Shown: piece after piece, positions 44,831 through 54,292 of the stretch | Layout: every line of letters starts with the position of its first letter | Position numbering within the stretch: the stretch's first letter is position 1 | Source: Tissierellia bacterium | GTDB taxonomy: Bacteria > Bacillota > Clostridia > Tissierellales > Tepidimicrobiaceae | Reading direction: 5' to 3' | Assembly (NCBI GenBank): GCA_012839745.1 | Contig: DUMS01000081.1 | Location: 46,579-110,578, forward strand | DNA: 64,000 nucleotides | Position numbers and translations under genes: made by a program | The notes under the pieces: generated by a model | What the model was told of the DNA's origin: nothing | Database searches by the model: none | The model's input: only the letters and a program-made list of their open reading frames with translations

Positions 44831-45286
44831 ATGACTGCTACATTGACTATTCAGGATTTATTCAGACTGATACTCTATTTACTGGGCATAGGCGCATTAG
44901 TTTATATTATAGTATTGATAAAGAATTTAAATAATGCCATAACTGGAATCAAGAACATATTAAACCGCAATGAAAAAGAAATAGACACTACAATAAAGCA
45001 GCTGCCTTATATTGCTCAAAACATCAATTCTATTTCAGAGGAAGCAAAGAACTTTGTAAAATCTGTATCTCCAGAAGCTGAGAAGCTAGTAAGCAATGCG
45101 AGTTCTCTTTCGGAAAAGCTGGACAATACCAGCAGCAAGGTGTTTAATGCCATAAATGAAGTAAGCGAAAGCATATGTTCTACAGCAACAACCATAGAGC
45201 ATAACATAAAAAATGCAAATGATTACATAGAATTAATAATGGATATAATAGGTATTATAAAAAGTGCATTAAATAGGAAAAAATGA
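44831..45286 (+). CDS. ytxG: DUF948 (YtxG-like) membrane protein
   Basis: 151 residues from ATG 44831, five bases after AGGTGAT; a GTG at 44822 lies inside that site. One N-terminal membrane helix (IQDLFRLILYLLGIGALVYIIVLI), then long amphipathic helices rich in Ser, Asn and Glu, typical of DUF948. It forms a likely operon with the ytxH-like gene and ends inside a terminator hairpin. Function unknown; a general-stress association is inferred from Bacillus. Confidence 0.8.
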   Translation: MTATLTIQDLFRLILYLLGIGALVYIIVLIKNLNNAITGIKNILNRNEKEIDTTIKQLPYIAQNINSISEEAKNFVKSVSPEAEKLVSNASSLSEKLDNTSSKVFNAINEVSESICSTATTIEHNIKNANDYIELIMDIIGIIKSALNRKK

Positions 45287-45308
45287 GAACCTTAAAGGTT
45301 CTCATTTT
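45280..45308 (+). terminator. Rho-independent terminator after the DUF948 gene
   Basis: A 13-bp stem, AAAATGAGAACCT with AGGTTCTCATTTT, loop TAA, with the T-run as part of the second arm. The gene's stop codon lies in the first arm. Confidence 0.88.
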
Positions 45309-45450
45309 ATATTGAATAAATTTGAGTAGTAATTTAACGTATTGTCAATAGAATAATTATTGATATACTATATATAAAAGATAATGAATATTTTAAGCAG
45401 TTTCCCTTGGAAATACATTTTAATGATAATATATTGGGAAGGTTGATAAG

Positions 45451-46344
45451 ATGCAAAGGGTTAAAGTAATATGCAATCCATCCTCTGGAAGACAGATTAT
45501 ACAAAAAAAGGCTGATTCTCTTTGTAATCTTTTGATAAATAATGGCTATGTTGTAGCTAAGTTCAATACAAAAGCAAAAGATGATGCAATGAATGAAACA
45601 ATTAAGACTGTAAAGGAAGGATGGGACTCAATAATAGTTTTTGGAGGAGATGGGACAGTTAACGAAGTAGCTAAGGGAATTGCCATAAGCGGAAAGAAAA
45701 TACCTGTAGGTATAATGTCCTCTGGTACTGTTAATGATTTTGCAAATTATATGAAGTTCCCAAAGGATATAGATAATTTTTTCAAAATGATTAAAAATGG
45801 TAAAGTTATGGATGTAGACCTGGGCAAGGTGAATGATGAATACTTTATTAATGTAGCTGCAAGCGGATTGCTGACTGATATAGGATACAAGGTATCACCT
45901 GAGATAAAAGCTATATTTGGGAAAATGGCATACTACATAGAAGGATTAAAAGAGATACCAAAGAGCAGGTTTAAACCTATAAGAGTGAGATTTGAAAGCC
46001 ATGAGTTTACAAGTGAAGAGGATATACTACTATATCTGATATCCAACACAGCATCTATTGGAGGATTCAGGAAAATTGCTCCTGATGCTGATGTTACAGA
46101 TGGATATTTAGATGTAGTTATAATAAAGAAATCAGAAGTACAGGATTTGGCACAGATATTTATCAGCATATTTAGCGGAGAACATATAAATCACCCAAAT
46201 GTTGTATATTTTAAATCAAAAAAGATAAGTGTGCAATCACTGGAAGATGAAGAAATAACCATAGATATAGATGGGGAATATGGCGGGAAGCTACCTGCAG
46301 TATATGAAGTTTTACCTAAGTCTTTTCAAATTTTTGTACCATAG
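45451..46344 (+). CDS. YegS/DagK-family lipid kinase
   Basis: 297 residues. The family phosphorylates diacylglycerol or related lipids with ATP. Markers are CNPSSGRQ at the N-terminus, VFGGDGTVNEVAKGI as the nucleotide-binding loop, MSSGTVNDFA, and a C-terminal beta domain with DIDGEYGG. ATG 45451 follows GGGAAGG. It lies just before a MarR regulator, 25 bases apart, and probably shares its transcript. Substrate lipid is not known. Confidence 0.88.
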   Translation: MQRVKVICNPSSGRQIIQKKADSLCNLLINNGYVVAKFNTKAKDDAMNETIKTVKEGWDSIIVFGGDGTVNEVAKGIAISGKKIPVGIMSSGTVNDFANYMKFPKDIDNFFKMIKNGKVMDVDLGKVNDEYFINVAASGLLTDIGYKVSPEIKAIFGKMAYYIEGLKEIPKSRFKPIRVRFESHEFTSEEDILLYLISNTASIGGFRKIAPDADVTDGYLDVVIIKKSEVQDLAQIFISIFSGEHINHPNVVYFKSKKISVQSLEDEEITIDIDGEYGGKLPAVYEVLPKSFQIFVP

Positions 46345-46369
46345 CAAGTTTAAGTGGGGAGGTGTTTTA

Positions 46370-46816
46370 ATGATAGATAATGGAATATCCCAAAATGTAA
46401 TCAATATTGAAAAGTATTTGAGAAAAGTAGAGTATATAATACGAAAAAAGGGAAGGGAAATATTAAGCGATTTCAATATTACAATACCGCAGTTTACGGC
46501 TTTGCAGATACTTATTAATAATGAAGGAATGACTATCGGAGAACTAAGCCAGAAGATGGCATTGGCATGTAGTACTATAACTGACTTAGTTGACAGAATG
46601 GAAAGGAACGAATTGGTAATAAGGAAAAAGGATGAAAAGGATAAAAGAGTTGTAAGGATTGAAGTACTTCCAAAGGGACATGAGATAGTAGAAAAAGTAT
46701 TGGAAAAACGTGTTATGTTTCTGGATTCCAAGATGAAGGGATTATCAGAGGAGGAAAAGCTATCATTGGATAAAGGCTTAAAATCCTTGTATGATGCTAT
46801 GCAGGAAAACTTGTAA
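46370..46816 (+). CDS. MarR-family transcriptional regulator
   Basis: 148 residues from ATG 46370, placed by GGGGAGGTG; an in-frame ATG at 46271 lies inside the lipid kinase gene and is not used. The winged helix-turn-helix shows ITIPQFTALQIL, MTIGELSQKMALACSTITDLVDRME and RKKDEKDKRVVRIEVLPKG (the wing). Such proteins repress or activate genes in response to small ligands or oxidation. It sits between the lipid kinase and the giant GGDEF gene; target and ligand are unknown. Confidence 0.88.
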   Translation: MIDNGISQNVINIEKYLRKVEYIIRKKGREILSDFNITIPQFTALQILINNEGMTIGELSQKMALACSTITDLVDRMERNELVIRKKDEKDKRVVRIEVLPKGHEIVEKVLEKRVMFLDSKMKGLSEEEKLSLDKGLKSLYDAMQENL

Positions 46817-46848
46817 TTAAAGTGAATTGCAGATAGAGGGGAAACAGC

Positions 46849-49800
46849 ATGAAAATAATTGACAATAGGTATAAAGTAAATAGATTGATTAATGAAAATG
46901 CCTATAACAGCATATATGAAGTTGTTGATTTATGGGATAGCGATAGAAGGCTATTCCTTAAGCTGTATGATACTGAAAGACAATACAGGTTAATTGAGTA
47001 TTTTATAAACAATTTTATTACCTTTTCAAGAATAAAGCATAGGAACTTGTTGGCTAGCAAGCAATTTTCCATTTTAAAAACAATAGATGGTAAAAAGGTT
47101 AGAGTTAAACAGTACTATTCTACATCAGAATTTATTGGTACTCCTAGTATAGATAAGTTAGATAGGGACATGCCTTTAAGCAATAAGATCAACATTATAT
47201 TGCAGATATGTTCGGTATTAGACTTTTTACACTATAGAGGAATAGTGTACAAGCATTTAAGCCCTACAAATATTTTTCTGGATGGCGAAGGAATAGTAAA
47301 ATTAAAGGATATAGCAAGTATTTACGAAAATGATATAAACGCTAATTACGACAACATGACCAGATTTTTCATTGCTCCCGAAATCATAATTCAGCAGGAA
47401 GAAAACGCAGATGCAAGTGCTGATAAATATTCTTTGGGGCAGCTTATGATTTATCTGTTTACAGATAATTTTTATAATAACAAGAGGACTAATTATAATT
47501 ACACCAATAATGAAATGGATGAAGCACAGAAACGCTTTCTTGATGAAGTGATAAATAACCTTACAAATACGAATAGCTCTCTAAGAAGTATAAATATTAA
47601 AAATTTAATTAATGATATAAAAAAAGTATTCAATTTGGATTATGAGCATGATTTGGTTAAAGAAAGAGGCATATTGAATTTCAAAACCAGAATAATTGGC
47701 AGAGATAAAGAGCTAAAAAGGATATTGGATATAGACAATGATTTCATCAGTGGCTTTAGTTACAAGAGGTTAATACTGGTAAATGGAGTCAGAGGTGTGG
47801 GTAAAACCAGATTTTTAAATGAAATAATATTTCTTCTAAATATGAAAGGTAGAGATATATACAATATTGAAATCACTTCCAACAACAACTTTGATTTAAT
47901 GCCTATAACCAATATATTACGTCAGATTATTAAAGATACGCCAATAAATATTCAGGAAAAGTATGCCAGGGAATTTATAGATATACTTCCAGAATTAAAG
48001 CTTAAACTCAATAACAAGATTAATTATGATTTAGATAGACCTACAAATAGATTAAGGCTATATGATAGAATAACCAACTACTTTGAAGATTTTACAAAGC
48101 AAAGGGAAACTCCTGTATATTTAATAATTGACAATATAGGAGAAGCCAGCGTAGACTTTTTATTTTTGCTTGATTACGTTATACGAAATATAACAAGTGG
48201 AAATTTAAAGGTTATAGCATCGTTAAATAAGCAGATAATTCCCAAAGATTCAATAAAATTGAATATTTTGGAAAGATGGCTGGAGGAAAAATATACTGAA
48301 TCCATTAGCTTATCAAATTTGAACTTAAATGAGATAGGGAAATTTCTGCAGCAAATTCTTGGTATTAATTACATGCCTTTGAATTTTTCTGCAGTTATGT
48401 TAAAGGAAAGTAAAGGGAATCCAAAGCATATTGAATACATGTTGAAAGATTTATACGCCAAAGGAGAACTTTATTTTCATAAAGACGGTTTTTGGGATGT
48501 AAAAGCACAAAAGTATTCAGATATATATTTTCCATCCAGTTTAGATGAAGCTGTAAAGAACCAGATTGGGATTGTAGAGAAAGAGTACATGAGTATAATG
48601 AAGGTAGTATCGTGCTTTCAGGGTTCCATTTCAAAAACAATATTATATAACATGGTAGAATTGGACAATGATGAATTGGAAGCCAAACTCCAGGCACTGA
48701 CTACAATGAGATTAATAGATGAAATGGTGTCGGATTGGGGGTATAGCTATTCAATTAATAATATTGAACTGAAAAAACTCATATACTATCGAATCCCTAA
48801 AAAGGAAAGGATAAAGATACACGAGAGAATAGCCGGTATTCTAGAGGACAAGTATAAGGAAAACATAGACTTGATTATGGAGGAATTGATTTATCAGCTA
48901 GTATCGTCAAACCAGAGAGAAAAGGCTATTAAGTTAATTCTGAATAAAGTAAAGAATGAAAAAAGCAAATTCGGACTCCAGGCATTGTATCTGTGGGATG
49001 AAGCCTATGAAATAGCTAAGGATGCAAGAAAAGATTTAAAAATTGAGATATTGGAATCATTGGCAAGAATATATTTTATGAGAGGAGAAAATGATAAGGC
49101 TATAAAGACATATGAAGAATTATATGAGGAATCAATTAAAATTAACAATTTAAAACATGCTGCCATTGCGAAACTAGGAATTGGAGAAATATATTTCCAG
49201 AAAAACCTCATAAACAAGGCCAAGGAAAAAGCAATTGAAGGATTTAAGATATCCGAAGAAATAGAATATAAATATGGAATAGCAAGATCAAAGATATTAT
49301 ACTGTAGAATATTATCAAATCTGAACAAATTTGACCAATTGGATAAAAATCTATCAGACCTACTGGAATACTCAATAAAAAATGAATTAATAGATATTAT
49401 GGGGGATATTTATAACATTAAAGGTTTATTAGAATATTATAAAGGTAATATTGAAAAAGCTATTGAGTACTATAATAAGAGTATTGATTATTTTAATAAA
49501 TCAGGTGAGTATATATATTCAACTAAACCAATGAATAATATAGCAATCATTTATTCTGACCGTGGCGATTATAAAAAAGCCATGGAATACTATGAGGAAA
49601 TTCTGAGTATTGTGGATAAAGCTGGCATACCCAATGTTAAACTCACCTGTCTAAATAATATTGGGGAAATATATATAAAACTGGGTAGCTTTACAAAAGC
49701 TAAATCTTATATTGAAGAGGCGAAAAATTTAGCTTCCGATATTGAGGATATTAGTGGGAAATTTATAACCAGTATAAATTTAGGGCTTATATATCTTAAC

Positions 49801-52239
49801 AATTATGACTACCAAAATAGCTATAACATATATATGGAGTTAAAAAAAAATTTCTCGGATTATGAGAACTTCAGCATAGATTTGCTAAGCCAGTACTTTG
49901 ATTTTTTGGGTGAATTCTACTTCTATTTGGGAAAATGGGAAGAAGCAAGGCAATGGTCAATTAAGACGATGGAAATTTGTAAAAATTATGATGAGTTATC
50001 ATACTTGGTATCAGAATCCAGAATAGCATTTATTGATTTTTATAATAAAGGCAAATATGACCGCAAGAAATTTGAATCTATTAGATCTAAATTTAGCAGC
50101 ATTAATTTCAGCTTTTATAGAAGAAGATTTCTTATAGAATCAGCCATGATAGCGTTTGTCAATAAGGAATACGATTATGCACTTGATATTTTAGAAGAAG
50201 ACAGCCTGCTAAAAGATGAATATCCATCATTTTATTTAGATAGCTTGAAAAAAATACTGTTATATACAGTTAGAAATGATGAGGAATCCAGAATAAACTT
50301 AGAAAAGCTAGGGGAAGAACTGAAGAGCGAAAATCTTATTTCAGCAAAGATACTATATAATGTAATAATGGGGAACAAATCATATAAAGACGGAAATTAC
50401 TATAAAGCTTTTAACTATATTTCAGAAGCAATAGACCTGGTTTTTAGAATTGTAAGTGATATTCCAGAGGTTGAATTTCAGATAAGCTTTATTAAGAGAA
50501 CCAGGGTTGACAGCATAAAGAAACTGTTTTTCGATATAATTGAAAAGGTATTTGGTGAAAAATTAGATTATTGTCTGGTTGAAAACCTCAATGCAAAGAA
50601 CAATATTGACAAGTATTTTGATTACAGTTCACTGCTGGGAGTAATGAATGAAGCTCAGTTTACAAAATTAGTTGAGAATAATGCATTATATAGCCATACC
50701 AGAGATATAAAAGATGTTTTTTCTCTTATGAAGAGGTTAAACAATGATTATAAACACAACCTGCATATGATTTTGGAATTCCTGTCAAAGGAGACTTTAG
50801 CACAAAGAGGCTATGTATTAATGTATGATGAGGAATTAAACAGATATAGCCCTATTGTAGTATTGGGAGGCACTCTGGACTTTAAACCAAATAAGAACCT
50901 GTTGTCTTTAGCTAACAGATATAAAAATGGAATTCTATTGAGTGCTTCATTGGAATCCAATGTCGTAGGCCTATATAGGGAGTTTTTGCCTAAGGGAATA
51001 AAAGCATTGATATGCGTCCCTATTAGAGTAAATGAAGAAGATTTAATAAAAAAAGATAGAAGGAAAAGCGGATATGACAGCTACCAAAGGCATATTGGAT
51101 ATATATATCTTGAAACTGACAGATTATTTAACAGATTTGATAAGACAAGGCATAGATTGATTGAAGTGTTGACAAGCATTTTATATATTAATATGGATAA
51201 CTATAGGCTGCAGCTGTTATCTTCCATTGATAAATTAACAGGTACCTATACCAGAAAATATTTTGAGGTAGAAATGAATAAAACTATTAATGAAGCCAAA
51301 CGTCTTCAACAGTCCTTTGGGCTTCTGCTGGTGGATATAGATAACTTCAAGTTGTTCAATGATACTTATGGTCATAGAATAGGTGATGAAGTACTTTCAA
51401 AGGTAGGGAATTATCTTGCTAATAATACTAGGAAGACTGATATTGTGGCAAGATATGGAGGAGAGGAATTCATAATTATTTTAAATAATGTAGATGAAGA
51501 ACAAGCCTTTGCAATAGGAGATAAATTAAGAAAAGGGGTTGCAAATTTAAGCATTTCTTCCATTAAACAGAATATTACAATAAGCATTGGAATAAGTTTA
51601 TTCCCAAAACACAGCCAATTTAAGGAAGAGCTTATCATAAAGGCAGATCAGGCTTTATATAATGCAAAAGATAAGGGAAAGAATAGAATTGAAATGTGGA
51701 ATCCAAATTTAACCAACACGTTAAATAGAGTAGATAGATTAGCTGGAATATTAACAGGCAATACTAACTCAGATGAAAGGAATATACTTGCTGTATTGGA
51801 TGTAATCAACATCGCTAAAGACATTAAAAACAGGAAAAAAAAGATTTTTGAGTTCCTGGGCAGAATTACAGAAACTATGGAAGCAGAAAGCTCAAGCCTT
51901 ATTGAAATTGATAATGAGCAAAATATCTCCCAGATATATTCAAGGTCAAGGTTAAAACAGGAATGGGTTATAAACCCATATATTAATATGGAAATAGTGA
52001 AAAGGGTAATTAAGAATAAAAAAGGCGAGTTCCTCATTGACTGGGATGAAGATTATGCAAAAGATAAGGTGTTAAATACACCCAATTGGCAGTCGGTTAT
52101 GGCAATACCAATAATAATCAAGAGCAGGATAAAAGGAGTAGGGTATATGACTGTACCCATTAAAGAGAAGGAGTTTGATTATAATAGCTATAATCTAGCA
52201 AAAATGTTATGGGATTTGTTTGCATTATCCTATTATTAA
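46849..52239 (+). CDS. Pseudokinase / AAA-type ATPase / TPR / GAF / GGDEF / GAF signalling protein
   Basis: 1796 residues. Residues 1-260 have a Ser/Thr-kinase fold with the ATP lysine (K38) but the catalytic HRD motif reads YKH (134-136), and DFG reads DIA (154-156), so it is probably a pseudokinase. A P-loop ATPase follows: GVRGVGKT at about 312-319 and LIIDNI at about 424. TPR repeats run from about 690 to 1170, a GAF-like domain at about 1310-1460, a diguanylate cyclase with G1537-GEEF and an RxxD inhibitory site at 1528-1531 five residues before it, and a second GAF-like C-terminus. The GGEEF and RxxD look intact, so cyclic-di-GMP synthesis under product inhibition is expected, with input through the other domains. 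No membrane segment. A single gene, with AGAGGGGAAA before its ATG. Confidence 0.85.
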   Translation: MKIIDNRYKVNRLINENAYNSIYEVVDLWDSDRRLFLKLYDTERQYRLIEYFINNFITFSRIKHRNLLASKQFSILKTIDGKKVRVKQYYSTSEFIGTPSIDKLDRDMPLSNKINIILQICSVLDFLHYRGIVYKHLSPTNIFLDGEGIVKLKDIASIYENDINANYDNMTRFFIAPEIIIQQEENADASADKYSLGQLMIYLFTDNFYNNKRTNYNYTNNEMDEAQKRFLDEVINNLTNTNSSLRSINIKNLINDIKKVFNLDYEHDLVKERGILNFKTRIIGRDKELKRILDIDNDFISGFSYKRLILVNGVRGVGKTRFLNEIIFLLNMKGRDIYNIEITSNNNFDLMPITNILRQIIKDTPINIQEKYAREFIDILPELKLKLNNKINYDLDRPTNRLRLYDRITNYFEDFTKQRETPVYLIIDNIGEASVDFLFLLDYVIRNITSGNLKVIASLNKQIIPKDSIKLNILERWLEEKYTESISLSNLNLNEIGKFLQQILGINYMPLNFSAVMLKESKGNPKHIEYMLKDLYAKGELYFHKDGFWDVKAQKYSDIYFPSSLDEAVKNQIGIVEKEYMSIMKVVSCFQGSISKTILYNMVELDNDELEAKLQALTTMRLIDEMVSDWGYSYSINNIELKKLIYYRIPKKERIKIHERIAGILEDKYKENIDLIMEELIYQLVSSNQREKAIKLILNKVKNEKSKFGLQALYLWDEAYEIAKDARKDLKIEILESLARIYFMRGENDKAIKTYEELYEESIKINNLKHAAIAKLGIGEIYFQKNLINKAKEKAIEGFKISEEIEYKYGIARSKILYCRILSNLNKFDQLDKNLSDLLEYSIKNELIDIMGDIYNIKGLLEYYKGNIEKAIEYYNKSIDYFNKSGEYIYSTKPMNNIAIIYSDRGDYKKAMEYYEEILSIVDKAGIPNVKLTCLNNIGEIYIKLGSFTKAKSYIEEAKNLASDIEDISGKFITSINLGLIYLNNYDYQNSYNIYMELKKNFSDYENFSIDLLSQYFDFLGEFYFYLGKWEEARQWSIKTMEICKNYDELSYLVSESRIAFIDFYNKGKYDRKKFESIRSKFSSINFSFYRRRFLIESAMIAFVNKEYDYALDILEEDSLLKDEYPSFYLDSLKKILLYTVRNDEESRINLEKLGEELKSENLISAKILYNVIMGNKSYKDGNYYKAFNYISEAIDLVFRIVSDIPEVEFQISFIKRTRVDSIKKLFFDIIEKVFGEKLDYCLVENLNAKNNIDKYFDYSSLLGVMNEAQFTKLVENNALYSHTRDIKDVFSLMKRLNNDYKHNLHMILEFLSKETLAQRGYVLMYDEELNRYSPIVVLGGTLDFKPNKNLLSLANRYKNGILLSASLESNVVGLYREFLPKGIKALICVPIRVNEEDLIKKDRRKSGYDSYQRHIGYIYLETDRLFNRFDKTRHRLIEVLTSILYINMDNYRLQLLSSIDKLTGTYTRKYFEVEMNKTINEAKRLQQSFGLLLVDIDNFKLFNDTYGHRIGDEVLSKVGNYLANNTRKTDIVARYGGEEFIIILNNVDEEQAFAIGDKLRKGVANLSISSIKQNITISIGISLFPKHSQFKEELIIKADQALYNAKDKGKNRIEMWNPNLTNTLNRVDRLAGILTGNTNSDERNILAVLDVINIAKDIKNRKKKIFEFLGRITETMEAESSSLIEIDNEQNISQIYSRSRLKQEWVINPYINMEIVKRVIKNKKGEFLIDWDEDYAKDKVLNTPNWQSVMAIPIIIKSRIKGVGYMTVPIKEKEFDYNSYNLAKMLWDLFALSYY

Positions 52240-52309
52240 TATATAATATAATCAACTAACGGAAATAATGAATTAGTATTATGCAAAGTTAATAATAGGA
52301 GGGGTATAG

Positions 52310-53320
52310 GTGGCAGTAACAATAAAAGATGTTGCAAAAAAAGCAGGTGTGTCCATTTCTACAGTATCCAGGGTTATAAACAATTCTAAGCCAGTTAGCT
52401 TAGAGGTAAGAAAAAAGGTGTTGGATGCCATAAAAGAGCTTGGATATAAACCAAATGAAGTTGCCAGAAGCCTTGTGACCAGAAGGTCAAGATTAATAGG
52501 AGTGATAGTAACCGATATTGGCAATTCATATATAGCTGAAATGGTTAGAGGTATAGAAGAAGTAGGCAGAATGTATAACTACGATATAATACTTTCAAGC
52601 AGTTATGGAAATAAGGATACAGAAAAGAAATTTGTACAGCTTTTGATGAGCAAGCAGGTAGAAGGAATAATATTGATTTCAGAAGAAAAGGATAATGAAG
52701 TTATAGAAGAAATGATTGGTAAAAAAATACCCTTTATATATTTAAACAGATATTATTTAAATGATAAAACAACTTCTGTATCCATTGACAACGAATTAGC
52801 CAGTTTCGATATGACAAAATATATTTTGGATTTAGGCCACAGAAATATAATGTATATAACCTATGATGAAAATGAGGAGTATTCTATTGAAAAATATAAA
52901 GTAGCCGGATATAATAAAGCCATGGAAGAAGGAAATGGAGAGGGATTTGTATTTCATGCAAATGGATACAGGATACAGGATGGGTATAGCATAGGGCAAA
53001 AAGTTCTTAATTTTGCAAGGGAAAAATCCGTAACTTGTGTTTTTTGCTGTCATGATGAGCTGGCAATTGGATTAATGAGCTTTTTCTATGATAACAATGT
53101 CAAAATACCGGAAGATATTTCTGTATGCGGTTTTGGAGATTTAAAGATTGCATCGATATACAGGCCAAGGCTTACAACTGTAAGAGAGCCATATTATGAT
53201 ATTGGAGCAGTAGCTATAAGAAGAATTATTAAAGTAATAAATAATGAAAAGGTTGATAAGGAAAATATATACCTTCCAGCACAAATAATGAAGAGGGAAA
53301 GCTGTGAAAAAGTCAGATAA
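52310..53320 (+). CDS. LacI-family transcriptional regulator
   Basis: 336 residues from GTG 52310, five bases after AGGAGGGG. The N-terminal helix-turn-helix (TIKDVAKKAGVSISTVSRVINN) and hinge (YKPNEVARSLVTRRS) are typical, followed by a periplasmic-binding-protein-like sensor domain (LIGVIVTDIGNSY to the C-terminus). LacI regulators usually respond to sugars, but no sugar operon is adjacent; the nearest transport or catabolic genes are hut. Its last 17 bases overlap the next small gene. Target unknown. Confidence 0.9.
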   Translation: MAVTIKDVAKKAGVSISTVSRVINNSKPVSLEVRKKVLDAIKELGYKPNEVARSLVTRRSRLIGVIVTDIGNSYIAEMVRGIEEVGRMYNYDIILSSSYGNKDTEKKFVQLLMSKQVEGIILISEEKDNEVIEEMIGKKIPFIYLNRYYLNDKTTSVSIDNELASFDMTKYILDLGHRNIMYITYDENEEYSIEKYKVAGYNKAMEEGNGEGFVFHANGYRIQDGYSIGQKVLNFAREKSVTCVFCCHDELAIGLMSFFYDNNVKIPEDISVCGFGDLKIASIYRPRLTTVREPYYDIGAVAIRRIIKVINNEKVDKENIYLPAQIMKRESCEKVR

Positions 53321-53630
53321 AAATCAAAATAAAAAGGATAATGGGACATTTGCACGCAGGCTGGCTATGATTCTAATTTTTATTAGTGTTGTAGTGTCTG
53401 TAGCCCTTGCCTTGGCAATGAACAGAAAAAGCCTTGTGGCTTTTAGTGATAGCATGTTTTTGACTGGTGTATTCTTATTTATTGTATCCATAACACTCAA
53501 CCTGATAAAGAGTATATATGCATTTATGAAGAAGGAGTTTTTTTCCAGAGGACAAATTATTTCAAGAGTTTTCTTGGCAGTAGGAATAGTAAATATATTA
53601 GCTTCAATCATATTTGCTTTTTTGGCGTAA
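53304..53630 (+). CDS. Small membrane protein, DUF3899-like
   Basis: 108 residues with three hydrophobic helices (about 20-40, 49-70 and 86-107) and a basic N-terminus. The SDSMFLTGVFLFIVSI segment resembles DUF3899 proteins, a tentative match. GTG 53304 lies seven bases after GAGGG, within the end of the LacI gene, so translation is coupled. Function unknown; co-transcription with LacI and ThpR is likely. Confidence 0.65.
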   Translation: MKKSDKNQNKKDNGTFARRLAMILIFISVVVSVALALAMNRKSLVAFSDSMFLTGVFLFIVSITLNLIKSIYAFMKKEFFSRGQIISRVFLAVGIVNILASIIFAFLA

Positions 53631-53643
53631 GATGGTGATATAT

Positions 53644-54219
53644 ATGAGAGCTTTTATAGCATTTGACTTTCCAGAACAATTGAAGAACCAGCTTTATCAG
53701 ATACAAAACCTACTAAAAAACATATCTTATGGGGGAAGTTGGGTCAGCAAAGATAATTTCCATATAACCCTGAAATTTTTAGGTGAAATAGAAGAAGGAT
53801 ATGTTGAGGGAATTGGCAGGGTACTTAAAACCATATCCTTAAGCAATGTACCTATAAATATCAAAGTAAACAATATAGGGTATTTTAATAGAAAAAACAA
53901 TGAATATGGAATAGTATGGCTTGGGCTGGAAGGAGACATGGATAGATTAAATGCCATTTATGATTTTATTGAGGATAATATGAATCAAATGGGATTTCCC
54001 AAAGAAAGGCGAAAATTTAGCCCTCATATTACATTGGTAAGGAGAATGAGGACTAATATGGATTTTAATAAGGTAAGAAATATTATAGTACCCTATTTAG
54101 GAAATCAATATAAGTTGGATAATATTGCTTTGATGAAGAGTGAGGTAATTATGAATAAAAGAGTATATACTCCAATTGTATCTTCCAAGTTAATAGACCA
54201 TAATAATAACCGCAGATGA
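53644..54219 (+). CDS. thpR: RNA 2',3'-cyclic phosphodiesterase (ThpR, LigT family)
   Basis: 191 residues from ATG 53644; GGTGAT precedes it, and an earlier in-frame start at 53614 lies inside the previous gene. The two HxT motifs of the 2H phosphoesterase superfamily are HITLKF and HITLVR, at the expected separation, and the protein starts MRAFIAFDFP as ThpR does. The family hydrolyses 2',3'-cyclic phosphates on RNA ends. The terminator begins inside its last codons. Confidence 0.9.
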   Translation: MRAFIAFDFPEQLKNQLYQIQNLLKNISYGGSWVSKDNFHITLKFLGEIEEGYVEGIGRVLKTISLSNVPINIKVNNIGYFNRKNNEYGIVWLGLEGDMDRLNAIYDFIEDNMNQMGFPKERRKFSPHITLVRRMRTNMDFNKVRNIIVPYLGNQYKLDNIALMKSEVIMNKRVYTPIVSSKLIDHNNNRR

Positions 54220-54235
54220 TTCTGTGGTTATTTTG
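54205..54235 (+). terminator. Rho-independent terminator after thpR
   Basis: AATAACCGCAGA (54205-54216) pairs with TCTGTGGTTATT (54221-54232), one wobble pair, followed by TT. It separates thpR from the hut operon. Confidence 0.8.
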
Positions 54236-54292
54236 CGCTTTAGCATATTAATATATAAAATTGCGTACTATTGATGAATGGAGGCAAGCAAA

